Assembly (NCBI GenBank): GCA_946807835.1
Contig: OX327697.1
Coordinates: forward strand, 1,255,001-1,319,000
DNA from: Ailanthus altissimus
Lineage: Eukaryota; Streptophyta; Magnoliopsida; Sapindales; Simaroubaceae
DNA length: 64,000 bases
Direction: 5' to 3'
Under the pieces are notes generated by a model. It made no database searches and was not told the DNA's origin. It saw only the letters and a list, made by a program, of their open reading frames with translations. How positions within the stretch are numbered: the first letter of the stretch is position 1; each line of letters begins with the position of its first letter. The position numbers and the translations under genes are program-made. This document shows positions 13,101-23,815 of this stretch, piece by piece.

Positions 13101-16100
13101 AGAAAATGAAGTGGTTGATAAAAATTTGGGGCATCAGATGCAAAGCCCTGGTAAATTTTTCCTCTTTTTTGATCCTATGCTTCCATTTTTAAGTTACTGA
13201 TGTTCCGGTTTTCATTAGGTCTGATTAGGCAGTTTGTTTCTAATTTCAAGAATCAGATATAAACACATTGACGTTGGGGGTGGTAATGAGATATATTTGG
13301 CGATGAAAAAGTTGGCGGTAGAATAAAAATAATTAGTAGGGTTGCAGATGTGTCAGGTGTTATTCAAAATTAGCAAATGTAGGAAGCAAGTTCTGTGTGA
13401 TTATAGTATATTAATGCATTCTTGACATTCTAAGGGGTGGTAATGAGATATATTTGGCGATGAAAAAGTTAGTGGTAGAATAAAAATAATTAGTAGGGCT
13501 GCAGATGTGTCAGGTGTTATTCAAAATTAGCAAATGTAGGAAGCAAGTTCTGTGTGATTATAGTATACTAATGCATTCTTGACATTCTAAGCTTAGAATC
13601 TCAAAATAGCATTGCTAGAAAGGCTATAACAAATGATCACAGAAACTTGGGTTATTACCCATATGAGCAGTGCTTATGTGTGTGTGTATGTTTGTTTTAT
13701 GCCTTGATATACAACCAAAAGCCAAAACTTCTGTTATATTACAAACTAGACTTTAAGCAGTCAGTACTTCTGTGACTTCTCAGATTTACAAAAATTTTAT
13801 TCCTAATTTTACAGTGTCAATAGGTGACATTCATCTTCTAATAGTTAAATGACACAACTGAAATATCTTGATTATATTAACAGAGTGATTCCAAATGAGT
13901 TATTTGCTCTTCTAATTGAAATAGTTGAAACTTTCATAAGATATATTAGCTTTTGACTGTTATTTTCTGTTTAAGTTTCAGATACTATGCATGGATCCAA
14001 TTCACTTGGGCCTGGACTGGAAAATAATTATGGTGACAATAATTGCTTTCTAAATGTGATTATACAGGTTTATAGTCCTGCACACAAAAGATTTTTTGGC
14101 CTTTATCTTCTTTCAGAAGTTTTATTTTTATTTTTTGTACTTGAAGGTCTTGTTTATTTTTGTTTTTCATTTCTTCAATTCTGAAAATTATGGTAATGCA
14201 GTCCCTGCAGCACTTAAGGACATTTCACAAGAAGTTCATGAGTAGAACACATGAGCATGTTGGACGCCCCTGTGTTGTTTGTGCATTACGTTATGTATTT
14301 ATTGCTCTGCACAAGGCATCTATGAGTAATAAAACATCTGTTAGCCCATTGTCCTTGAGAAAGGCTTTGAGCCATCTCCATGCAAATGAAGCAAACAATA
14401 TAAAGAATTTCCAGATGGTTTGTAGCCAGAACTTTGTTGGTTTCTCTCAAGTTTAATTACTCTATTTTATTTTCTGGTTTCTTCTTTCACTGATGATAAT
14501 GAAATGTTATAGGGAAAACAAAACGATCCTTTAGAAGCTTTGCAAGCTATCTTGCAACATCTTCAAAAATCATACGCTTCTGGTTGGGAATCTCTTGGTT
14601 CTGCATCAAGAATCGACTTTGGTGATACATCAAATCCTAGCTTAGTGGATGAAATTTTTGGAATGAAAATTAAGCTACAAATCAACCATGTTCATAGACT
14701 GATTCATGAATGGAGTATATCCCAAATCGTCACAATAAGTGCAGAGGAGCTTAGAGATTTGAAGGTATGTTTTAATTAGAAAAATATTTTTCCTAAAAGA
14801 AAAGAAAAAGAAGAAGATACAGAAATACTTCATTTAGGACTTGTAAAGGCACCACAATTGGTATGCTAGTTACATTGACTGCCATAATTTATTCCAGAGT
14901 ACACATGGGAATCACTGTTTTGATGAGCTTGTCAAGCTTAAACTGGAACAAATTGCAAACATGCAAATGCAAGGTTCTAGTGATTCAACTGAAGGAGATG
15001 GAAGAATAACCCATGCTAATGTTACTGATTGGCTTCCACCAGATGTCATCATAATAGGTACACAAATGTTAAGAAATCATCTAGTTTTGCATTTTGTTCA
15101 GTAATACTGTAACCTTCAACTATTTGTGGCCTGGACGATCTCCTGTTTTAGGTTGTCATATTCTAAAGAACCAAGAAGTATCAGAAGTTCTCAACAATCT
15201 GTCAACAACGTTAACTATTAGCATTGACTCTCAAGGATTGGATTCAAGGAACAAATATATTCTCTTTTCATTGGTAAATTCTCATGCTCTTTGATTGTAT
15301 GTTGTTGAAGCTAAAATAGGAATATATGGAATATTATAAGTAGGTTCTTATTCTGTATTTTCTGGTAATATTAGTATTTCCTTGTTAGTTTTTGTTAATG
15401 GTATTAGTTTTTCCTTATTTACTTTATGTTTTAGCCTATGTATAGGACTGTTAAGTATTCACAAAGCAATAACATAACAACATGGAGTCTTTTTAGTTTC
15501 TCTCATTTCATATGGTTTTTCTCTCTCTATTAACGTGGTAGTAGAGAATCTTTATTAACAAATTCTAACAATTTTTCTTGTTCTTCAATTCAAGAATAAC
15601 ATGTTAGACCTAGAGGTATTTCCGCCGGAATCATGATATCAATCTAAACTAACCGTACTTTGATTAGCTTCTAAGATTCTAGCACTATGAAGCCATTGTG
15701 AGATGCAACATCCTAATCAATTATCATTGGGAACGGCCTTCATTTTACTTGTGACATCATTTGCTTTATGTGGAACTAAAAACTTTTTGAGTCTTACTGA
15801 CTGGCACTTTCATCTTCTAGGTTTTCTTTCAGCCAAGTGGAAGCCATTATACTTGCTTTATTAGAACTAATGAGCATGAAAGATGTATTTGGTATAATGA
15901 CACAGTAGTGGAGGTACATTCTAACAGTTTGCAAAACTTAGTTGCAGTACACTGCTTGTTGTATTATTTTTGTAATCTAAATTGTTCTACAGGATATTGG
16001 AAGCTGGGATGACGTCTTTATGAAGAGCATTGAAAATCACATGCAACCACACACCCTCCTTTTCAAAACGGTACAGTAGAGCTTCCTAGAATGCTTCACT

Positions 16101-17990
16101 AAATTATTCTCTAGCTGTTTTCTTAATCGTTCAACACCTGATATTTTGAATTAAACTCTTTTGTCTAGAAAATATTGGTAGAGCCATCTGACAAGGACAC
16201 CACACAGAAATCTGATGCTGAAACAGAATATCTTTCAGCAGAGCATGCCCCCGACACCAAGAACAATATCAATGAAGTTTGTGATAATGTGGGGCAAAAT
16301 AAAGATGAGAAGAATAAGGCAGAGGCAAAAAGGGCTGAAGAATCTAAGGTTTGAACATCTGTTTCTGTTTCTATTTCTTTTTCTTTTTGGGAAACAATTG
16401 ATCAGCATATAGCTTGTGGAGTAAGCTAACATTTAAGTAACATTTTAGGCAACTGGTGATAGTGAGAACTTTGAGCACCATCAGACTGATGCAGAAGAGT
16501 AAGTACATGCTAATATGTGCTACAATATGTCAAATACTCAAATTACAGATCACTTTCATTTGAAGTTTGTTGAAGTACACTTCTAGAAAATTTTAGTTGA
16601 TTGTTGCTACAGAAAATAGTTGGTCTTGATTTCTGAAGCTATCTTTTTTAAAATTTATTTTCTGGTGTTTTTCTGGTGTCTTCCTTCAGCAACAATCCAA
16701 ATTCCGAGATTTGTAAGGACAAGAAACTTCTGGAAGAAAATTCGGAGTATCAGATTAAGAGTGAAGCCAAGGGAATGTGCACTGCAAAGGGAAGTGAAAA
16801 TATTGTTGAGAGTCTTGGAGAGAATGATGAAGGTGTGTCTGCTACCAACTCAAATGGTCATGAAAATAATAATGAGAATAGACTTCAAGCTGACATCAAA
16901 AAAGCTGTCCGCCTAAGCATTGGTACTTTTCCTTTTCTCATTTACTATATGCCTATATATTCTTTTTCTTGCTTTTATACTTCTGTTTTTTATATGGTTA
17001 GTATGTGCCAATAAATAATATGCTGCTATGATTTATCAATAATTAGTAATGTGTTTACATAATATGATATGTATTCAACACTCTTATAAATCTTATTGAT
17101 CAGTTCAGGGTTCTCTTTTACCTTATGGCATCTTCAGATTTATAGAAGATTCTATTTGATAAAAAAATATGTCCTTTAGCTTCTCTTCTAATAATTTCTC
17201 CTTCATGTTTCCTGAATTAAACCCCAGATTCCTATGAACGACAAATTGGGACGTTACTGGCTGATGTGAAGGACGGAACCACTCCACAGTCAGATGTATA
17301 CCAATATGTTATTATGCAGGTTGCATTTTGCCATTTCTTAACTAAATGATTTTATTGTCTTCTCATGATAAGTCTTCACGTTTCATCTATTTTGATTATT
17401 TGAAAATCATGTATTTGATGCAGTCCCAGTGGAGATTGAGACAGCTTAGAAATGAGTTCATGAGTGGATGTGAACAGCAGCATCAGATACATGATAGAAA
17501 CCACTGTTTTCACTCTGCATATCTTGATTCACTTGCAGCACTGCGTATAGCATCCAGAGATGGGCCAAACGAAGTTTTTGCAATGACCAGTTTAAGCACT
17601 ACAGTAAATTTGCCTATTGATAATTTCATTGGAGAATTGCCTCTTTATCATTTCATTGAAGAGGTGGGTACAATAATAATAATATTAGAACTTTTCTCCA
17701 ACACCATACCTTTTTCTTTATTCTTTTGGATCTTTGTTTCATGTTCTGTCTTTCTCTTTTTTCTTTTCCTTTTTTATTTATTCCTTTGAAAGTTAAACAA
17801 GCAAGATCAGGTTGATGAAGGCGCGACAGAGATTAATGTTCCAGAAAGTGCTTCAGAATTGGAAAATCAACTTGCTGCCATTGTCATGAACATTAAGGAA
17901 GTGTTAGATCAGGAAAGGCAACAGAAAGAGGCTAATCTTGTTTCCGGAAGAAAAAAGGACCTTGCAGAGAAAAATAATGGCAGAGAATGA
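10139..17990 (+). CDS. DUF627/DUF629/UCH ubiquitin hydrolase-related protein, gene A
   Basis: Exons: 10139-12226, 12335-12463, 12555-12758, 12854-12906, 13050-13150, 13982-14067, 14202-14417, 14513-14764, 14898-15057, 15152-15273, 15821-15913, 15993-16070, 16169-16348, 16449-16498, 16690-16922, 17228-17319, 17424-17663, 17793-17990. They sum to 4575 nt, 1524 residues. Residues 1-25 are basic (MGKQHRIKRTAKQGK). DUF627, TPR-like, spans about 26-135. DUF629 spans about 245-740 with a C2H2-like finger C300-x2-C303-x12-H316-x4-H321. The UCH region is about 870-1194: Cys box GDNNCFLNVIIQ (Cys880) and His box GSHYTCF (His1146) with WYND (Asp1164). A Lys/Glu-rich coil covers 1195-1254. A second degenerate UCH start lies at 1341-1459 (KKAVRLSI; SDVYQYVIMQSQWRLRQL) with Val/Tyr where Cys should be, then a coiled tail (ASELENQL). 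The ATG is the first in frame and is conserved with B. Known relatives are ubiquitin-specific-protease-like. Activity is unknown. Confidence 0.93.
13277..13590 (+). repeat. Two-copy 157-bp tandem repeat in intron 5 of gene A
   Basis: Units 13277-13433 and 13434-13590 both begin GGGGTGGTAATGAGATA and end GACATTCTAAG. Differences are few (GGCGG/AGTGG, GGTTGC/GGCTGC, TATTA/TACTA). Gene B has the same two units (26954-27267). Gene D has a single unit near 55851-56010. Confidence 0.9.
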
Positions 17991-18615
17991 CGTTGTTTCC
18001 TGTTTCAAAATGTTAAAACTAGTGTGAGACATTGACATCAGTTACCTCTTCAGTTAATACTTACTGAAACTTGAATATGTAAGCAGGAGATGTTGGCATT
18101 AAATTTACTCTTATTTTTCTTGGTCAAATGAAGTTAATACTTTGGAACTGATTCTGATATTGAAAGATGACAATTGTGGTATCACTTGGTGAAATGTGAT
18201 TTTGGTGGTAAACTTGTTTGTTAGGCATATGTGAAATCAAAGGCAAATGCACACTATTGGGTACTAAAAGAAGGAGTCATCTTATATGTTCTATTTTTCT
18301 TTCTCTAAGTCCAGTAAATATTTTGGCCATTGATGATCACTGAGAAACTGAATATATATTAAAAGGAGGGTGCTGATTACTTGAAGGCATGGTCATGCTT
18401 AGAAAGATTATTAGCGAGAGTATAAAGAACCAGCCTATGTTTGTAGCTTCTTATTGATGATTATACAAAAATTGCAATCAAATATAAGAGCTGCAGGTAC
18501 ATAGATAAACATTAGATTTAGTTCCTTAAAGATGATGGAAATTTCATTTTCCTTGGACTAAATTTGGATTTTGTTTAATTTCGTCTTGAATATACATAAG
18601 ATAGATGGATCAAGT
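17991..18615 (+). other. 3' flank of gene A, no gene
   Basis: Probable 3' UTR and spacer before the copia LTR, also present in unit B at 31671-32278 with small deletions there. A short stretch near 18247 (GCACACTATTGGGTACTAAAAG) resembles the PPR-like text at about 8424, but there is nothing translatable. Confidence 0.5.
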
Positions 18616-19808
18616 TGTGGTAGTGTTGAATATTGTTGGCTTAAATAATTTAATCTGGTATGTTATTTCAGTGCATAACGAGTACATTCTATATCGCGGG
18701 ACTCCCTAGGTCTTACGCCTGATCTGTCAAATAAAATTATTTCATGAGTTTGTTAGCAATGCCTCGCGCACACGTCACGGAGATAAAAATCAGTGCGTTA
18801 AACCATGCAAATTGAGATTATAACGTATACATATAATCCTTCCGTCTTGATATTTTAGATGTGCAGGGATATAGATTATCACCGTCAAATCCTCTAGTGC
18901 TCATCTATGTTTTATCTCCAGACTCGTATCTCACTGAATAATATGTGCAAACTCTTTACACATATTGTTCTACCCTAACGGAACTCTTTCTCGGAATGAT
19001 TGCTTGTGGTCGACTTTTTGAGAAACAGTCACAAAGCATTTGGATATTAAACTCCATATGGGAGCTGACAGATCCCATATCTGTACGCACCGGACTCCAT
19101 AAGCATCGGACCATACCCAGCGACACCCAACGGTCACACAATAAAAGGTCTGTGATATACGTGGAACCAAAATATGATGAATCACTTATAAGCCCACCAT
19201 GGCACTCAAGTCAAAGGACCACGTATACTACTCAACTCGAGAGTACCCTTCGTTGATGGCTTATATTTGGTGTCTATCGAAGGCCCTCGTGAGTCTGTCC
19301 CATAACCAGTCCTAACTGGATACCCATATGTCAATACGAGCTCCAAGCTCACAATCGGTCAGGAACGACCATCTATACCCTATAGGTACGACATATGCTG
19401 ATCTATATATAAAGGTATCCACCGACAGACTCGTATCGGCAAAAATAGATCATGGACAATTATTTGAGAATATACTTACTCAACTAGCATTTCTTGGCAC
19501 TTGATTGCAACTCTTGCAACTATGCAATTAATAGCATATTCCCAGGTCTATGTCCTATTACAGGCAAGGCTCCAACTCTTGGATCTGCTGAGTATTATAA
19601 CCAACTAACACTTAATTGTGCTAATATTTAGCATTTATATCTCTCAGCGTGGCTGACTATGAACCCTTATCTAAACTCCTTCAGATCTGTAACGTTGCAT
19701 GCATAATACCATATAAATGGATATTAGCGATTTAATGAGAATGTATACTTGTATAAATACACAAGTATATGTACATTTAGGGATGACACATAAGCACCGA
19801 CCCTAACA
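18616..19808 (-). repeat. Copia LTR (3' LTR side) in unit A
   Basis: The TG end is at 19808 (TGTTAGGG on the minus strand), next to the polypurine tract. The other edge is set by where similarity to the LTR copy at 40624 stops (TGTGGTAGTG on +). That other LTR seems to continue further to 39795, so this one may lack its R/U5 part. Confidence 0.75.
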
Positions 19809-20248
19809 ATCTCCCACTTGCTCTAGTGTCATTCCTAATGGTATCTCATATACATCGACTCTATGTGTTTCATAAAAACTTTTAGAGTCATGGCCTTAGA
19901 AAGTGGGTCCGCTAAATTATTTATAGAACATTTCTATAAATAATTACATCTCCTTCAGCCAAGATTCCTCTAGTCATATGAGACTCCTCTCAATATAATT
20001 AAAGTACTGGTGTCCTCTTGGCACCTCGACTTGTGCAATGACTTTATTTTATTGCAAACTTATGTGATAGGATCCATCTGTCTTGAAACTCTTCCAAGAC
20101 CAACGATAAATCTATAAATCCTCACTGCTGCTTCTACTGCGTACTTACAGGTCCGCAGTGAATCCCAATATGGTATAATTCCAACTCACTTAGTATTATA
20201 GAGAATTAGCACATTCCCAGATGTAGACTCCCTATCATCTAAATCACA

Positions 20249-20446
20249 CTAGAAGTCTGACTCCATGCATTTTTTCATTTGTAAGTTGCTTTCTCCATAT
20301 TTGAGAAACTTATCCTTTATATCCTTAAGATACTTTAGGATATGTTTGACTACCATCAAATGGTGGTCACCTGAATCAGATTGAACTCGACTTGTAACTC
20401 TTACAGCTAAACTGATCTCAGGTCTTAAACACATCATAGCATACAT
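20249..20446 (-). pseudogene. Copia reverse transcriptase C-terminus fragment
   Basis: The translation YAMMCLRPEISLAVRVTSRV, then QSDSGDHHLMVVKHILKYLK, is the hallmark end of copia RT before RNase H (usual form YAM.CTRPDIS.A....SRY...P...HW.AVK.ILRYL). The frame around it is broken by stops. Confidence 0.9.
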
Positions 20447-21769
20447 TAATCTCTAAAGAGCTGATGTATTTGGTGTGTTAGACACTCTCTTCAAAAGATG
20501 AACACCAGGTCTATAAGATACGTTAACTATCTCATAGTTAACTAACTGTACCCATTTAGACACTATTGATGTGAAATGATTTGGGAGAGTCCTATGAGCT
20601 TCCTAGCTATATCTCTATAAAGCTTTATACTTAGTATAAAGAAAGCCTCTCACAAATCTTTTATGGAGAAACACTTACGAGTTACTTCTGACCGATTATA
20701 ACATACTGACATCATCACTAATGACCAGTATATCATCAACAAAGAGCATCAAGAAGACTATCATGCTCCTACTGACCTTTCATGCACACTGGACCAGAAG
20801 TCTGGCTGGACGTAAAACTTTCAGGTTATTCTATGAATATCTCTTACTTGAGATATCCATTCCGAAACACTTTCCTTACATCTATCTGCCAAACTTCAAA
20901 GTCATAATATGTTGTAAGAGCCAATAAAATACTAATTAACTTTGCATTAATATTGGTCCAAAGGTTTCTTCTTAATTGATCCCAGATCATTAAGGATTAC
21001 CTTTCTAGAACCAATACAAAGCTTAGAAGGTCTCTACCTTCTATCTGGCTTTCATTACCTCTTTGTAAACTCTTTACAACTAATGAGAACAATTCCTACA
21101 AGTAGCTTAACCAAGTCCCTGACTTGATTATGATGCATAGAGTCAATTATGTTTACTTGGCTTCTTGCTACTTCTAGAATCGATGTCTAACATTGACTCC
21201 TTGTAGGTCAAAGGATTATTTTCTTCTACCAATAAAACTCAAAGTCCACCTTCAGGTATCAACCATACTTAAAAGGTGACCTAAAAATCCTTTCCGACCC
21301 ATTTAAAGGTGTGTTAAAAGGTCACTGCTTAATTGAACATGAGTTCCCATCATTGGTTCATTGTTTTCTAGATTAACTTCACCAAGCTCAATCTTTCTAT
21401 AATTCTCATATCCCATGAGAAACTCTTCCTCAAGAATAGTGGTATACCGAGAAACGAACACACTTCACTTCTTTGAATCATAGAATTAGTATCCTATATA
21501 ATGCATAGGATACACAATGAACCTATACTTGTACCTCTTAGGTTTGTCTATCCTGTTAAGTAACTCTTATAAAACAAGATATCCTGCTGTGTAACTCTTA
21601 CGTAAGCAAGACAAGCCCAAATCTTAATTTACTTAAGAAACGGCTTCCTTCATTTCTGTATCTCATATGGAATGGAAAGAACAACTTCTGATGGAACTCT
21701 GCTTAACAAACAACTGTATTTAGAGCAAACACTCACAGATATAGATCGGTGACACTCATTATCGATCGG

Positions 21770-21815
21770 TCAATTAGATAATCCTTTGACCCCCCCTTTT
21801 TTTCATATGAAACAT
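21770..21815. other. Junction filler between duplication units
   Basis: These 46 bases are absent from the right end of unit B. They carry TCAATTAGATA and a CCCCCCCTTTTTTTCAT-like run. Both resemble pieces found within about 60 bases downstream of the unit start (TCAATTAGATATC and AACCCCCCCTTTTTTT), which suggests templated patch synthesis at the breakpoint. Confidence 0.65.
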
Positions 21816-23537
21816 AATCTCTCTCAATTAGATATCTTTTTTCATGGTTTAACCCCCCCTTTTTTTTATAGGATAATAGACGTGTAAGTCGTAGAATTTG
21901 AGTTAAAATTAGAATATTATAATACTTTTTTAATTAATTTTTTATTATTAAAATTTTACTAAAATAAGGATAATAATTTTTATCTTACTTAAGACTTTCT
22001 TAAAGAGTTTTATTTTGATTTTTTAATAGATTGAGAGAGAAACAAGTATATAACTAGTAGTTGTTATTGGGTGCAATTGCATTTTGGATCTCTGCCAAAG
22101 TAAAATATTTTTTTTGGAAAATGCAGTATTGGGTACTAAAAAAATGGAGCTATTTTTTTTTTTTGGGATAATCATGTGCAATCTGCTCTTTTAAGATTGT
22201 ATCCCAAGGGTTAAAATTTCAAACCGCGTGATGTCCTGAAATTGTTCGAGGAAATGCTTATGAGTGGGTGTGAATTGCTGCTGCTGCTACTGCTACTGCT
22301 TCATTTGCCTGCACGAGTGTGCTTTCCTCTGCATCAACGGGCTCTATCTCCACAACCATATGTTACTTCCTCAAAATCATACAAAATGGTAATACAATTC
22401 TTCCCCTATAACAATTTATAATGATGCATGTTATAGATATTTCTTTTATTAGACTATTTAATAATAAAAAGTTATTTAAGTGCGAATGTTTGCATATTTT
22501 TAGAATGCAGATGTTCAATTATTTGTATAAAGAATTAATTATTTATACATTTAAAAAAGTCAATTACTCGTATAATCAGATGAACATTCATATTTTAAAA
22601 CATACAAACACCCGCACTATTAAAATTAATCCACTAACTAACTATATATCCGCGTCATAAAATTCAGTAATGCATAAATTCATTTAAAATTATTCTCCTT
22701 GTTTAAAATAAATATTAGGGCTATTGACAATTATACCCACAAAATTAACTTAATAAATAAGTTTACTTCAATTAGATCTGAAATATTTATTTTGCTATAA
22801 TTTGTTAATTTTTATTGTCAATTTAGTAGAGTCGTTGGCTAATGATTTATCTAATGGTTGTGACGATAAACAATAGTGCTGTTACTCTTTTTCTCACTTT
22901 TAGCATCTTGATGGTGTTCCATTAAAAAAAAAAATTATACATTCACTTTGATCACGAAATTTTAAGTTTGTTGATGTTAATTTTGAGTCAAATTACTATC
23001 GGTTATTGGCGGCTAGACATCGATAATGGCCATTGGTCAGACTAGTAGTTGGCTGCTCCATTTTTTATTTAATTTAATTTATTTTAAAAATATTTATTAA
23101 AAGAATATAACATATTACATTATTATACATGTCATTATCACTTATCATGTATATGACATGTGTCATGATTACACTGACAGTGGCCATCGGTTATAATATG
23201 ATAAGTTACAATAACACGTGTCATTTTATTAACATTTATATTACATCAAATAAATAAATAAGATTACATAGCATGTTTAAAAGATAGTAAACATGTGAGA
23301 TTTTGTTATATGTCTAAAGTTTAAATAATTATATATTTAAGTTAAATGACAAATAATAAAGATATATTAGTAATTATATATTAAAATTATTATTTTTATC
23401 GGCGAAGTTAATAAACTAGGAGAAAAATGAATATTTTAAATTTAATTAAGACAAATTTATGTATTAGAACAATTTTGTAACGTATAATTATAGATATAAT
23501 GCAATAGCCAAAGCTAAATTGTGCCCCGTGGATAAAT

Positions 23538-23543
23538 CACATG
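23538..23543. promoter_or_regulatory. Mutated G-box (CACATG) upstream of gene B
   Basis: This is the position homologous to the CACGTG of gene A. A single G-to-A change makes CACATG, 278 bases before the ATG. A 24-bp deletion between ATAT repeats lies about 50 bases further upstream (present at about 9790-9813 in A). Confidence 0.35.
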
Positions 23544-23815
23544 GCTCAATTGGTGGGGTTTATTAGGTACAGCCAAGCTCATAATAATTGAACTATTCTT
23601 CACTCTTTACCAAACTTAACAGCTTCTCCAATTAACCGTAAATCTGTTAGATCTTTTCCTACCGTTGTTTCCCAAATTTGCCCCAACTGTTATTTTCCCG
23701 CCATTGGCAAGAGAAACCCCCATTTTCTCAGAAGCAAGAACACCCACAAGCACTCATTCTCTTTCAAGAAAAATCAAGAACAAGAAATTCATCACCAAAA
23801 CCACAAGAAACCAAA

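Larger units (their letters stand above)
8115..21769 (+). repeat. Tandem segmental duplication, unit A (13.66 kb)
   Basis: This block matches 21816-35436 in order and orientation, with near identity in the gene and small indels elsewhere. It holds about 2 kb of upstream DNA, gene A, and the 3' part of a minus-strand copia element. Similarity starts at AATCTCTCTCAATTAG (8115 and 21816) and ends at CATTATCGATCGG (21769 and 35436). Both units carry the same retrotransposon junction at the same place (18616 and 32279), so the duplication is younger than that insertion. Confidence 0.93.
18616..21769 (-). mobile_element. 3' part of a Ty1-copia element, truncated copy in unit A
   Basis: Read on the minus strand, the internal region runs from 21769 down to 19809, followed by a polypurine tract (CAAGTGGGAGAT, 19809-19820) and an LTR beginning TGTTAGGG at 19808. 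Reverse transcriptase/RNase H remnants lie at 20249-20446. The 5' part is missing because the duplication breakpoint falls inside the element. The same element continues past the homologous point in unit B. Confidence 0.85.

Noticed and set aside
18945..19256. 103-codon open frame and its partner at 32568-32923
   Set aside because: They fall within the copia LTR. LTRs do not encode protein, and the frame is not kept between the copies.
23678..23815. N-terminal extension of gene B by 46 codons
   Set aside because: The extension begins with TTG, not ATG. It is in frame only because of a one-base deletion in a C run relative to unit A. The ATG at 23816 is conserved with gene A.
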